DNA of 64,000 bases from Chelativorans sp. ZYF759 (lineage in GTDB: Bacteria > Pseudomonadota > Alphaproteobacteria > Rhizobiales > Rhizobiaceae). Where the stretch lies: the NCBI RefSeq assembly GCF_012911015.1, contig NZ_WVVV01000001.1, forward strand, positions 761,304 to 825,303. Reading direction: 5' to 3'. This document shows positions 46,420 to 55,376 of the stretch, one piece after another. Each line of letters starts with the position of its first letter. Position 1 is the first letter of the stretch. Position numbers and translations under genes: made by a program. The notes beneath the pieces were generated by a model. The model was given only the letters and a program-made list of their open reading frames with translations. It made no database searches and had not been told where the DNA came from.

Positions 46420-48414
46420 TCACAAATCCATCCCGTCATCGGGGTTCATCGATACCTGCCGGGCGACGCCACGCATCTGACGGCGCAGCGCCTGATTCTG
46501 CGCCTGACGCAGTCGGTCCTCGGCATTGTCCTCGACCAGGGCGAACTCACGTTCGGGGGTTGGCTCCGTAGTGTCATGGACGATCTCGACATGCTGCGGC
46601 AGCTCCGGCTCGCGGCGTAGACCGGCGTTGGCCCGGTCCTGCTCGGCCTTGTCGAGATCGGCCAGGAGCACTGCGTCTGGCTTTTGAGGTTCAAGCGCCG
46701 ACCAGCCATCGGCCATTGAGACGCGGTGCTCGGTCGTTGGATCGGGCGGTTGCAGCACGCGCTCGGTGAAGCGGACGTCCTCGAAATAGCGCGCCTTCGT
46801 TGCCCGGATCGGCGGCGAGCCGGCAATCATCACGATCTCGTCGTCTGGCGGCAACTGCATCACCTCGCCGGGCGTCAGGAGCTGGCGGGCGGTTTCCGAG
46901 CGCGAGACCATGAGGTGGCCGAGCCAGGGCGCGAGGCGATGGCCGGCATAGTTCTGCATCGCCTTCAGCTCGGTCGCCGTGCCGAGGGCGTCGGAAATCC
47001 GTTTCGCGGTCCTCTCGTCGTTGGTGGCGAAGCTCACCCGGACATGGCAATTGTCGAGGATCGAATTGTTCTGCCCATACGCCTTCTCGATCTGGTTGAG
47101 GCTCTGAGCGATGAGGAAGCTCTTGATCCCGTAGCCCGCCATAAAGGCCAAAGCGCTCTCGAAAAAGTCCAGGCGGCCCAAAGCCGGAAACTCGTCGAGC
47201 ATCATCAGCACTCGATGCCGTCGATCCCTGGCGTTCAGATCCTCGGTGAGCCTGCGGCCGATCTGGTTGAGCACCAGCCTGATGAGCGGTTTTGTTCGCG
47301 ATATGTCGGAGGGCGGCACCACGAGGTAAAGGCTAGCCGGGCGCTCGCCCGAGACGAGGTCGGCGATGCGCCAGTCGCAGCGCCGCGTGACGTGGGCGAC
47401 GACGGGATCGCGATAGAGGCCGAGGAACGACATCGCGGTGGACAGTACGCCCGAGCGTTCATTGTCCGACTTGTTGAGCAGCTCGCGTGCGGCCGACGCG
47501 ACGACCGGGTGCGGACCCTTTTCGCCGAGATGCGGCGTGGTCATCATCGCCTTCAGGGTCGTCTCAATGGGTCGGCGCGGATCGGAGAGGAAGCCGGCCA
47601 CGCCGGCAAGCGTCTTGTCGGATTCCGCATAGAGGACGTGGAGGATCGCGCCGACAAGCAGCGAGTGCGAGGTCTTTTCCCAGTGATTCCGTTTTTCCAG
47701 TGAACCTTCCGGATCGACCAGCACGTCGGCCACGTTCTGGACGTCCCGAACTTCCCACTCTCCCTTCCTGACTTCGAGCAGCGGATTGTAGGCGGCCGAG
47801 TTGGCGTTGGTCGGATCGAACAGGAGCGCGCGACCGTGCCGTGCGCGGAAGCCGGCAGTGAGCTGCCAGTTTTCGCCTTTGATGTCATGCACGACGCAAC
47901 TGCCGGGCCAGGTGAGCAGGGTGGGCACGACCAGGCCAACGCCCTTTCCGCTCCGTGTCGGGGCAAAGCACAACACATGCTCCGGCCCGTCGTGTCTGAG
48001 ATAGTCCCGCTCGAACTTTCCGAGCACGACACCATCCTGACCGAGCAGGCCCGCCGCCGCGATGTCCCTCTTTTCGGCCCACCGCGCCGAGCCGTAAGTG
48101 TCGAGTCCGGTCGCCTCACGGGCACGGATCACCGACATGGTGATGGCGACGGCAATCGACAGGATACCGCCGGAGGCTGCGATGATGCCGCCCTCCCAGA
48201 AGATGCGCGGTGCGTAAGCCTCGAACGAAAACCACCACCACATCAGCGACGGCGGCAGATAGACCGGCCAACCGAATAGCTCGAACCAGGGCTGACCGAG
48301 CTGAGGCTGGAAGCCGAGACGCCAGGCCACCCATTGCGTGCCGCCCCACACGGAGGTCAGCACGATCAGGGAGACGATGATGATCTGGCCCCAAAGGATT
48401 TTGGTCTGCGTCAT
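46420..48414 (-). CDS. traG: Type IV coupling protein TraG (VirD4-like)
   Basis: A 664-aa coupling ATPase that links the relaxosome to the channel. It has two N-terminal transmembrane helices (about residues 10-30 and 50-100), Walker A FAPTRSGKGVGLVVPTLL near 130, Walker B VLMMLDEFPALGRLDFFE near 390 and FLIAQSLNQIEKAYG. The C-terminal 100 aa are acidic and variable. It is coded 16 bp after the relaxase. Confidence 0.94.
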   Translation of the reverse strand: MTQTKILWGQIIIVSLIVLTSVWGGTQWVAWRLGFQPQLGQPWFELFGWPVYLPPSLMWWWFSFEAYAPRIFWEGGIIAASGGILSIAVAITMSVIRAREATGLDTYGSARWAEKRDIAAAGLLGQDGVVLGKFERDYLRHDGPEHVLCFAPTRSGKGVGLVVPTLLTWPGSCVVHDIKGENWQLTAGFRARHGRALLFDPTNANSAAYNPLLEVRKGEWEVRDVQNVADVLVDPEGSLEKRNHWEKTSHSLLVGAILHVLYAESDKTLAGVAGFLSDPRRPIETTLKAMMTTPHLGEKGPHPVVASAARELLNKSDNERSGVLSTAMSFLGLYRDPVVAHVTRRCDWRIADLVSGERPASLYLVVPPSDISRTKPLIRLVLNQIGRRLTEDLNARDRRHRVLMMLDEFPALGRLDFFESALAFMAGYGIKSFLIAQSLNQIEKAYGQNNSILDNCHVRVSFATNDERTAKRISDALGTATELKAMQNYAGHRLAPWLGHLMVSRSETARQLLTPGEVMQLPPDDEIVMIAGSPPIRATKARYFEDVRFTERVLQPPDPTTEHRVSMADGWSALEPQKPDAVLLADLDKAEQDRANAGLRREPELPQHVEIVHDTTEPTPEREFALVEDNAEDRLRQAQNQALRRQMRGVARQVSMNPDDGMDL

Positions 48415-48430
48415 GGCGAAGCTCCTTTCC

Positions 48431-50194
48431 TCAGATCCCCAGATCGCGTTTGCGACCGAGGCTCCAGTCGATGCCGCCGCCTGCCTTCGCCACGCCCGAG
48501 ATATGCTGGCCGAGCTTCTTTTCGATCTCGCGGGACCAGGGCACGAGCTGGAAGCCGAGCCCGTCGTCGATCATCGCGAAGCGGCCGGAGGACAGCGCGA
48601 GCTGCCGGCGATAGACGCCCGCGACATGCTCGCCGGCTTGGGCGGACTGATGGGACAGCCCGGTCTCGGCGGTTAGCTGCTCACCCACCGCATCAAGCTC
48701 CCGGCGCCGCAGCGTGGCGAGCAGGTTGCGTTGCAGGACGATGCGATGGTTTTCGCGGCGCGCGAGGCCCTCGTCCGCGAGATGCACGGCGCGCGCGTTC
48801 ATCGCCTCGCGGACCTCGCGGCCGAAGCCGCCCATCGCGAGCGGCATGGTTTCGCGCTCCACGAGCCGGTGATCGAGCCAGGTCGCGCCCGGCGCCGTGA
48901 TCTGCTTTTGAAGGTCGAGGTCGGAGCGGTTGGCGAGCACCAGGGTCGGCCCTTCGTCGTTCGGAGAACCGAAGCGGCGCACCTCGACGACGCCGCCGAT
49001 CTCGGGCGCATGCTCGAAGGCTCCAACGCCGCGGAAGCGGACGTGATGGGCGCGACCGTCCGTGCCGTCGATCACGGCATAGGCTTCGCCTGTCAGCTCG
49101 TTGTGCAGGCCCTTGTCGACCAAGCGGCCGATGATCGGCGGACCGGCCTTGCCGGCGTCGATCACGAAGTCGGCGACGCCGCGCTCGCGACCCTGCTCAT
49201 AGAACGCGCGGTGCATGGTCTTGATGATGTCACCGCGCATCGACAGGTCGCGCAGGGTGCGTTCGGCCTCGAGCCCGACAATCCATTCGCCGGGGCCGGC
49301 CTGCGTCGCGAGGTCCATCGTTTCGAGATGCTGGAGCCGGCCGACCATCAGACGGCGGATGTCCGGATCGGTGGATCGTGGAGTATCCGGCCGCAGGTCG
49401 ATATAGCCGACGTCATCGGCGGCGATGCGGATCTCGACATCGATCCGCGTCCAACGTTCTGCCGTCACCTCCCTTTCGAGTCCTGAACGGATTTCGCGCT
49501 CGGGTTTCGGCCCCAGCTCGATCCCGGCCAAGTCCTCGGCGCGTGATCGCAGTCCGTGGCTGATGTAGTCGCGAGAGATGACGAGGTCGGCGCCCGTCTG
49601 GTCGACGCCGCGCACGAGCAGATGAACGTGCGGGTTGTCGGTGTTCCAGTGGTCGACGGCAACCCAGTCGAGGTCGGTTCGGAGGTCGGCTTCCATCTGC
49701 TTGACCAGATCGCGGGTGTAAGCCTTAAGGTCGGTCAGTTCGGCCGCGTCTTCGGGCGAGATGATGAAGCGAAAGTGGTGCCGGTCATCCTCGCAGCGCT
49801 CGGCAAAGCCGCGATCATCAGCCACGTCGGACTGGGCGTCGAACATGATGCCGTTCTCGCCGTCACGGCTCACGCCGTCGCGCTTGAGATAGTTGAGGTG
49901 CGCGGAGAGCGGCGCCGCACGGTAGGCACGGCCGCTATGGCGGGCGATGCGCGCCTTGACCACGACGCGGCGATGGGAGCCGAACAAGCGCGTGCGGCTG
50001 AAGCTGTTCCTGCCGCGCCCGAAGGTCGAGCGGCCGCGATTGGACGCTCCTTTGCCGGACGCCTTGTAGCTCGATGTGTGGCCGACCTTCTGGGCGGCGC
50101 GCAGCACCTGGTTGAGGAAGCTCTTCTGACGCGGCGCGCGGGTCGAGCGGATGCGCCCCGGACGGACGTTGAAATTGCGCTCGCCGTCACTCAT
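48431..50194 (-). CDS. Relaxase (VirD2-type, DUF3363)
   Basis: A 587-aa relaxase/mobilisation protein. The N-terminal basic segment is followed by the MOB region: ARHSGRAYRAAPLSAHLNYLKR, DRHHFRFIISPEDA and the HxH metal motif NTDNPHVHLLVRG near residue 190. The second half is the DUF3363 domain. It nicks oriT and guides the strand into the recipient. ATG at 50194 is favoured because the family starts with a short basic stretch; the frame to 50302 is not conserved. A candidate oriT lies directly upstream. Confidence 0.9.
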   Translation of the reverse strand: MSDGERNFNVRPGRIRSTRAPRQKSFLNQVLRAAQKVGHTSSYKASGKGASNRGRSTFGRGRNSFSRTRLFGSHRRVVVKARIARHSGRAYRAAPLSAHLNYLKRDGVSRDGENGIMFDAQSDVADDRGFAERCEDDRHHFRFIISPEDAAELTDLKAYTRDLVKQMEADLRTDLDWVAVDHWNTDNPHVHLLVRGVDQTGADLVISRDYISHGLRSRAEDLAGIELGPKPEREIRSGLEREVTAERWTRIDVEIRIAADDVGYIDLRPDTPRSTDPDIRRLMVGRLQHLETMDLATQAGPGEWIVGLEAERTLRDLSMRGDIIKTMHRAFYEQGRERGVADFVIDAGKAGPPIIGRLVDKGLHNELTGEAYAVIDGTDGRAHHVRFRGVGAFEHAPEIGGVVEVRRFGSPNDEGPTLVLANRSDLDLQKQITAPGATWLDHRLVERETMPLAMGGFGREVREAMNARAVHLADEGLARRENHRIVLQRNLLATLRRRELDAVGEQLTAETGLSHQSAQAGEHVAGVYRRQLALSSGRFAMIDDGLGFQLVPWSREIEKKLGQHISGVAKAGGGIDWSLGRKRDLGI

Positions 50195-50291
50195 GCCGGC
50201 CTCCCTCGGAGCGCCGAAAACGGGCTTGGGGTCGCGCAAGTCACTGAAATTGCGATGAAATCGCATGGCCGTGGCACGCGGCCCGACCGAC

Positions 50292-50344
50292 CGGCACGCC
50301 AAAAGCCATGCGATAGCAATGGCTTACGGCAAAATGGCGTGCCG
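50292..50344. repeat. Interrupted inverted repeat, candidate oriT
   Basis: The 10-bp arms CGGCACGCCA (50292-50301) and TGGCGTGCCG (50335-50344) flank inner 7-bp arms AAGCCAT/ATGGCTT (50303-50309, 50319-50325). It lies about 100 bp upstream of the relaxase start, between it and the transglycosylase gene. Confidence 0.5.
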
Positions 50345-50368
50345 CTTTTATCTCGCCCTCCGATTGTC

Positions 50369-50384
50369 GTGACCCCGAGGTCAC
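50369..50384. repeat. Short perfect inverted repeat
   Basis: GTGACCCCGAGGTCAC has 6-bp arms and a 4-nt spacer in the same intergenic region. It could be an operator or part of oriT. Confidence 0.4.
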
Positions 50385-50444
50385 CCGTCCCTTCCGTCCT
50401 TCCTTCCCAGCCATGCGCCAGCGCGCGCGAAGGTGCGAAGCGGG

Positions 50445-51167
50445 TCATGGCTGGACTCCGTCGCCTGCAAGGGGGACGAAGATGGTCTCGCTCGGCTCCG
50501 GATCGGCCGATTCCGCAGGCGAGTGAGGCGCTGTCGGAACGGCGTCGAAGCCCGTAACGAACAACGGTGCTTCACGCCAATCGGCCGGAACGCGAGGACG
50601 CGAAATCACGCCCTCGGGCAGCGGTTCGCGGCCGAGAATAGGGGCGAGCGCGGTGACGTATGCGCGCGTCTCGGCCGGCAGGGGGCGGCCCGTGGAGAGG
50701 TATTCGTCGTAGCGGCCGGGCCCGGCATTGTACGCGGCCAGCATCGCACCGACATTGCCGTAAAGGTCCCACATCTCGCGGAGATATGCGGCGCCGGCCA
50801 TGATGTTGTCACGCACCGCGAACGGGTCGTCGCCAAACCGATAGCGCACGCGCAGCTCGGCCCAGGTGTCCGGCATGACCTGCATCAATCCCCGCGCGCC
50901 AGCCGAGGAAACGGCGCGCTGATCGCCAGCGCTTTCCGCGTCGAGCACTGCCGCGATCCACAGCGCGGGCATGCCGAAACGCTGTGCGGCCTCGGCGATA
51001 TATGCCGCGTAGGGACCGCCGATTTCGGGGCGCTCGACCGGCACGGTCTGCGCCATGGTGACCGGCGGCGGAGCGATGGCGAGCACAAGGCCGGTAAGAA
51101 GGAGGGAGGCGATGTGGCGACGACCGCCGCACCGCCTGCCTGCCTGCCCGATGCAGAGAACCGGCAT
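50445..51167 (-). CDS. Lytic transglycosylase (VirB1-like)
   Basis: A 240-aa exported enzyme with a signal peptide (cleavage near TMAQT). The SLT domain shows the catalytic Glu in AAVLDAESAGDQRAVS, then SAGARGLMQVMPDTW, and AAYNAGPGRY. It cuts peptidoglycan for channel assembly. The C-terminal 40 aa are proline-rich. The start is 3 bp after the DUF736 stop. Confidence 0.9.
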   Translation of the reverse strand: MPVLCIGQAGRRCGGRRHIASLLLTGLVLAIAPPPVTMAQTVPVERPEIGGPYAAYIAEAAQRFGMPALWIAAVLDAESAGDQRAVSSAGARGLMQVMPDTWAELRVRYRFGDDPFAVRDNIMAGAAYLREMWDLYGNVGAMLAAYNAGPGRYDEYLSTGRPLPAETRAYVTALAPILGREPLPEGVISRPRVPADWREAPLFVTGFDAVPTAPHSPAESADPEPSETIFVPLAGDGVQP

Positions 51168-51170
51168 AGC

Positions 51171-51512
51171 TCAGTCCTGCTTGGGTTGCTTTTTCGGGGG
51201 GAACCAGCGGACCGACCAGGTCTGGCCTTGCTCGTCGGTCTGGAACATATGCCCCCGGATAGGCGACCCGAACATCGGGTCTTCGAGCAGAATGTTGTAT
51301 CCAGTTCCGGCCTGCTCGCCGGTGCGCTTCCATGCTGCGCCGAAGGGGCCGTGCTTATTGGCAAGCCAGATGCGGTACTCCGGGTAGTCTGTGTCGCTGT
51401 CCGGGTTCGGGTTCTCGACGGGCAGCATGAGGAGTTCCCGCTCGAGCGTCAGGGTCTTGAGGCTGCCCGAAAAACCCTCCTCGTTGCGGACAAATTTTAG
51501 AATGATCGCCAT
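51171..51512 (-). CDS. DUF736 protein
   Basis: A 113-aa protein with the DUF736 pattern (GFSGSLKTLTLERELLMLP, PDYRIWLANK-like DTDYPEYRIWLANKHGPFG, GAAWKRTGEQAGTGY, then LEDPMFGSPIRGHMF). The function is unknown; it is a constant companion of this transfer system. ATG has AAAGGAGC ahead. Confidence 0.9.
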   Translation of the reverse strand: MAIILKFVRNEEGFSGSLKTLTLERELLMLPVENPNPDSDTDYPEYRIWLANKHGPFGAAWKRTGEQAGTGYNILLEDPMFGSPIRGHMFQTDEQGQTWSVRWFPPKKQPKQD

Positions 51513-51548
51513 GAGAATGCTCCTTTGCGATGGCGGTTGCGGAAGGGA

Positions 51549-52109
51549 TCAGGGTTGGAGAGCCGGATCGGCCGCCCGCCATCGGAAGCGGCCGTCGCCG
51601 GTCTCGTCGGTCCAGACAGGGATGACGCGGGCGGTGATCGAGCTGGTGGGAAGCGGACCGAAATACCGGCCATCGAAGCTGTCGGAGGCGTCCCAGTTCA
51701 TCAGGAACACCTCGCCTTCGCCGAGCTGCCGGCAGCCTTGCCAGGACGGCAGAGGGCGGCCCAGCGCATCTTGATCGCGGGCCTCGCCATAGGCGTGGTC
51801 ATAGGCGATGATCGTCGTTCCATGCCGGCAGACAACGGTGCCCGAGACTGCGAGGACACGTTTGATGAGCGGAACGTTGCGTGCGAGATAGCCGCGCTCC
51901 GCGAGGAACTCGGCGAGCGGATCTGGCGGCACCACAGCGACGAGATCGGCGACGTCGACCTGACCGACTGGCTCGATGCCGTAGAGCCCGATCGGCACAC
52001 TCGCCGAGGTGTTCCAGATGAAGCGCGGCCCGTGGCCGGTCCACGTTGGCGCGGCCACCAACGCGGTGCCCGCGAGCATGACGACAAGCGTGAGGCGGCG
52101 CGGGGTCAT
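51549..52109 (-). CDS. traF: S26-family signal peptidase TraF
   Basis: A 186-aa membrane-anchored peptidase. One N-terminal helix (LTLVVMLAGTALVAAP) is followed by the catalytic Ser region RFIWNTSASVPIGLYGI and the Lys region LIKRVLAVSGTVVCRHG; the later VFLMNWDASDSFDGRYFGPL motif is typical of TraF. It matures the TrbC pilin. It overlaps the methyltransferase stop by 4 bp. Confidence 0.92.
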   Translation of the reverse strand: MTPRRLTLVVMLAGTALVAAPTWTGHGPRFIWNTSASVPIGLYGIEPVGQVDVADLVAVVPPDPLAEFLAERGYLARNVPLIKRVLAVSGTVVCRHGTTIIAYDHAYGEARDQDALGRPLPSWQGCRQLGEGEVFLMNWDASDSFDGRYFGPLPTSSITARVIPVWTDETGDGRFRWRAADPALQP

Positions 52110-52936
52110 CGCTCGATCTCCACTCGCAGAGTGGATTTCGGGCCGCCGCCGCAGAGCGGCAGGACTGAGGCGATGCGCGTGCGCGCCCTTTCCGCCATCG
52201 CGCCGTCGATTTCGCAGCCGAGATAGTTTCGTCCGGTCAGCCGACAGGCTTCACCGGCGGAACCCGAACCGGCGAACCAGTCTCCCACCAGGCCGCCCGG
52301 CGGGCAGCTCGTGCGGATCAGGATTTCCAGAAGCGCGGAAGGTTTTTCGGTCGGATGAATGGCGCGTCCGTGCGTGTTGCGCACGTAGATGACGGAACGC
52401 ATGATGCGCGGCCCGCCGTCGTGGCTGACATAGTGGCCGGCGTCGATATGGCCGGTGTGCGGCGGGCGCTGCTTGCGTCGCACGGTGCGCGCCGTTGCAT
52501 CCGGCGTCGTCTGGACGTCGTTGTAGATGTCGCGCCAGGCCGTCTCTGCCGGGTAGAACTGGACGACGATCTCGTGGACGCGTTTGAAGCGATCTGAGTG
52601 GAAGCTGGTGCCGTTCTGCTTCTCCCAGACGATTTCCTGAGCGAGACGGAACCCGGCGTCGGCGAACAGATCGGCGGTCGCCATGAAGGAGCGCAGCGAT
52701 CCGAACACCCAAAGCGAGCCGCTGTGCCTGAGCGCCGCGCGCGCGAGCGGCAACCAGCCCGAGACACGCCGGTCCCAGCCCAAGGAAGTGTCGCCGTAGG
52801 GCGGATCGGCGAGGATCATGTCGAACGGGCCGTGTGCCGGCATAAGGTCGCGACAATCCCCGGTCAGGAGCGACGCAGCATGATCCTGCCGCTGCGTCGA
52901 CAGGAGATCGGAACGATCCGGGCGGCGCGGGATCAT
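52106..52936 (-). CDS. Site-specific DNA methyltransferase, orphan
   Basis: A 276-aa amino-methyltransferase (N6-A or N4-C). Motif IV DPPYGDTSLGWDR is near residue 42, the SAM motif GDWFAGSGSAGEA near 220, giving a beta-type order (IV before I). No restriction enzyme gene is adjacent. It could protect the element from host restriction or alter its control. It overlaps the DUF2840 and traF genes by 4 bp each. Confidence 0.88.
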   Translation of the reverse strand: MIPRRPDRSDLLSTQRQDHAASLLTGDCRDLMPAHGPFDMILADPPYGDTSLGWDRRVSGWLPLARAALRHSGSLWVFGSLRSFMATADLFADAGFRLAQEIVWEKQNGTSFHSDRFKRVHEIVVQFYPAETAWRDIYNDVQTTPDATARTVRRKQRPPHTGHIDAGHYVSHDGGPRIMRSVIYVRNTHGRAIHPTEKPSALLEILIRTSCPPGGLVGDWFAGSGSAGEACRLTGRNYLGCEIDGAMAERARTRIASVLPLCGGGPKSTLRVEIER

Positions 52937-53436
52937 GGTGCGATCTCCCGCCGAAGAAGCCAGAGCTGGTGTCGTTCGAGCGTATAGGCCCGCGGTTCCT
53001 GGCCGACCGTCAGGCGGTTGTGGACATGCCGCCAGTGATCGGGTGCGGCATCGGCCGGATCGAGGCCGAGGGCCTCGACGGCGTCGATCGCGAGCAACAC
53101 CTTTTCGACCTTGGGCCAGCCCTTGATCGACAGCAGCAATTCGCCGCCGCGCCGCACGAAGGGGAGCGTCTGATAGGCTTCGCCGGGACGCACCGCTCGG
53201 GCAATGTCGATGCGCGAGACGACCGTTCCGAACTCGTTGGATGCCCAGCGGACGAATGCGATGACGCTATCCGGCGCGAAGCTGGCTATGCGGCGAAAGC
53301 GGTCGATACGCTGCTCTGTGGCGGGATGGCCGAAGCGAAGCCAGTGTTCGACGCGGCCTTCGCGCCAGGTCAGCTCGACATGGGTTAGGTGCGGGGCGGC
53401 CTTATAGGCGGCGCGAACATCGGCGGGAGGGATCAT
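52933..53436 (-). CDS. DUF2840 protein
   Basis: A 167-aa soluble protein with VELTWREGRVEHWLRFGHP and FAPDSVIAFVRWASNEFGTVVSRIDIARA, plus PGEAYQTLPFVRRGGELLLSIKGW, matching DUF2840. The function is unknown; always found after the RepA-like gene in these elements. It overlaps its neighbours by 4 bp. Confidence 0.85.
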   Translation of the reverse strand: MIPPADVRAAYKAAPHLTHVELTWREGRVEHWLRFGHPATEQRIDRFRRIASFAPDSVIAFVRWASNEFGTVVSRIDIARAVRPGEAYQTLPFVRRGGELLLSIKGWPKVEKVLLAIDAVEALGLDPADAAPDHWRHVHNRLTVGQEPRAYTLERHQLWLLRREIAP

Positions 53437-54563
53437 CGCTCCCCTCCCGGTGTGGTCCCAAGGGGCGCGTCCGTCTCATCGTGATCGTCGCGGTGGACGC
53501 CGCAGGCGCTGCGGATGCAGGGGTTTTCCCCGTCTTTCCCGCCCAGAAGAAAGTTAGAATCTCTGTTAGACTCTCTGTTAAGGCCCGGAATCGCACTTTC
53601 GGGCCAGAGACTTAGCTGGGGTTTGTGCGCCTGATCTCCCGATAGGGTTGCGCCTGATCTCCCGATAGTGCGTGCGCCTGATCTCCCGATGGTTTCCACA
53701 GCACCGTCCACAGGGCGGTGGCGATCTCCAAAGGGGAGGATGCGCAGCATCTCACGGCGACCGTCGCGTTCGATGCGCAGGCGATATCCCGGCAGCGGCT
53801 GACGCGCAGCTATGCGGCGAATGTCGAGGGCAAAATCAGAGACGCGGGCGAGACTGCCGGACTTCTCGTGAAGGTGTGGAAGGTCGAACAGCCAGCCATG
53901 CGCCTGATGGCCCGCATGCTTGCGCGCGACGCGGTAAAGCCAGCGTTCAATGCCGCCCCTGAGCCGAAAATAGGCGGGGTCGATCGCCAGCACCAGCGAG
54001 CGGTCGACGACGCCGCGATAGAACCAGTCGGGCAGGACGAACTCCATGCCTTCGACGCGGCCCGAATGCGTCGTCAGCTCCTCCCATTCGTTCACCCACG
54101 AGAATTGGTGGCGTCGCCAGTGTTCGCCCTGGCGGATGGTCGTGCGCACCGCCGTCGATTGCAGACGGGTCAGCGCCGCCTTCAGCAGGCGATAGTCACT
54201 GGCGCCGGTCTCGCGACCGATTGCGGTGAGCAGGTGATAGGGCGTGAAGCGCAGGAACCGCGATGTCGTAAGGCCGTCGTTTTGCGCCTCGACAATCTGG
54301 CTGGCGGCCCAGATGAGCACGTCCGCGTCCCAGATCGTCGCCATGCCGTGTTCCGCCACGGCGTAAACCTCGACACGCACGCCGCCCGCCTCGTAAAGGA
54401 TCGGGCGCGTGCGCCGCGATTTTGCGAGCGAAAAGAAGGGTCGCTCCATAAGGTCGCGCTGGTCGCGCGGCGCGGCGGCGCCGGACGCGACCACGAATGG
54501 GTCGAGCGTGGCGCGCTCGGATGGGGTAAGGCGACGACGCGGCACGGTCGCCTCAGCGCGCAT
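53433..54563 (-). CDS. repA: Replication initiator protein A (RepA-like)
   Basis: A 376-aa protein of the RPA/RepA initiator type: DLMERPFFSLAKSRRTRPILYEAG near the start, FTPYHLLTAIGRETGASDYRLLKAALTRLQST (winged helix 1) and GGIERWLYRVARKHAGHQ (winged helix 2). It would start replication of the excised circle. Its C-terminus contains repeats of IGRSGA, which are the coding side of DNA repeats at 53626-53692. ATG 54563 overlaps the AlpA stop by 11 bp; GTG at 54545 with GAGG before it is an alternative. Confidence 0.87.
   Translation of the reverse strand: MRAEATVPRRRLTPSERATLDPFVVASGAAAPRDQRDLMERPFFSLAKSRRTRPILYEAGGVRVEVYAVAEHGMATIWDADVLIWAASQIVEAQNDGLTTSRFLRFTPYHLLTAIGRETGASDYRLLKAALTRLQSTAVRTTIRQGEHWRRHQFSWVNEWEELTTHSGRVEGMEFVLPDWFYRGVVDRSLVLAIDPAYFRLRGGIERWLYRVARKHAGHQAHGWLFDLPHLHEKSGSLARVSDFALDIRRIAARQPLPGYRLRIERDGRREMLRILPFGDRHRPVDGAVETIGRSGARTIGRSGATLSGDQAHKPQLSLWPESAIPGLNRESNRDSNFLLGGKDGENPCIRSACGVHRDDHDETDAPLGTTPGGER
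53626..53692. repeat. Three iteron-like direct repeats inside repA
   Basis: TGCGCCTGATCTCCCGATAG occurs at 53626-53645 and 53649-53668, and with one difference at 53673-53692, at 23-24 bp spacing. They are near the 3' end of the initiator gene, as expected for RepA-binding iterons. Confidence 0.6.
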
Positions 54564-54834
54564 AGCGGCCGGAATGAGCCGGCGGGTGTGGATCGTGGCG
54601 CTTGGCCGGCAGCACGGTCCCGCGCGGGTCCGAAGTTGAGGTGACAGCGCCGCGATCGGCCCACGCTTCGAGGTCGTCAACGGCGTAGACGACGCGGCCG
54701 CCGAGTTTGCGGTAGGCGGGGCCCGTGCCGTAGGTGCGATGTTTTTCGAGGGTGCGGGGCGACAGGCCGAGAAACTCGGCCGCTTCCTTGGTGCGCAGAA
54801 AGCGCGGCGGCAATGCCGCAATTTTGGTGGACAT
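54553..54834 (-). CDS. AlpA/MerR-like helix-turn-helix regulator
   Basis: A 93-aa protein with a short winged helix, PPRFLRTKEAAEFLGLSPRTLEKHRTYGTGPAYRKLGGRVVYAVDDLEAW, as in AlpA and excisionase-like DNA-binding proteins. It may control repA or excision. It overlaps repA by 11 bp. A 260-bp gap with no clear gene lies upstream. Confidence 0.87.
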   Translation of the reverse strand: MSTKIAALPPRFLRTKEAAEFLGLSPRTLEKHRTYGTGPAYRKLGGRVVYAVDDLEAWADRGAVTSTSDPRGTVLPAKRHDPHPPAHSGRYAR

Positions 54835-55094
54835 GATCGGGCCTCCGTGGGTTCGTCAGGAGCCGCTGCCGACTGGCGGCGGATGGAGGCCACGGTGGCG
54901 AAGGAAGGGCGCGAGGGGGGAGGACGCAGTTAGGGGGTGCCTAGTTCGAACACCCATGTCGCCATCGAGGAAATGGCGGTGCGGCCAGAGGCCGTCCGCG
55001 TCCATGGCATGACATCACGCGAGCCGCGTGCAGCGACTGCGAGGAAGATGGTGGGGGAATATCTGGTAGATCGGATGCGGCGAACGCGGTGGGT

Positions 55095-55376
55095 TCAGGC
55101 GACTTCGCGGATGCGCAACTCGACATGCAGACCGGCGGAGGCCGCCATGTTGACGAGCGTGTCCAGCGCGAACAGGTCGATCTTGCCGCGCACGAGATCG
55201 GACACGCGCGGCTGTGTGACGCCGAATACCTTGGCCGCGTCGGACTGGCTCATGCCGGCGCGGTCGATATGGTCCTTCAGGGCCATCATCAGCGCCGAGC
55301 GGAGCTTCATATTCTCGGCCGCGGCGGGCGTGTCTTCGATGGCGTCCCACACGCTCTGGAAGCGGTTCTTGCTCAT
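55095..55376 (-). CDS. higA: Antitoxin, XRE family (HigA-like)
   Basis: A 93-aa antitoxin with an XRE helix-turn-helix, LKDHIDRAGMSQSDAAKVFGVTQPRVSDLVRGKIDLFALDTLVNMAASAG. It follows the toxin gene with a 1-bp overlap (TGATG-type). By family it binds the toxin and represses the module. Confidence 0.88.
   Translation of the reverse strand: MSKNRFQSVWDAIEDTPAAAENMKLRSALMMALKDHIDRAGMSQSDAAKVFGVTQPRVSDLVRGKIDLFALDTLVNMAASAGLHVELRIREVA

Noticed and set aside
54940-54960. GTTCGAAC near 54.95 kb as a tRNA T-loop or integration site remnant
   Set aside because: It is only a short palindrome; the flanking bases do not pair as a T-stem and no other tRNA arm is present.
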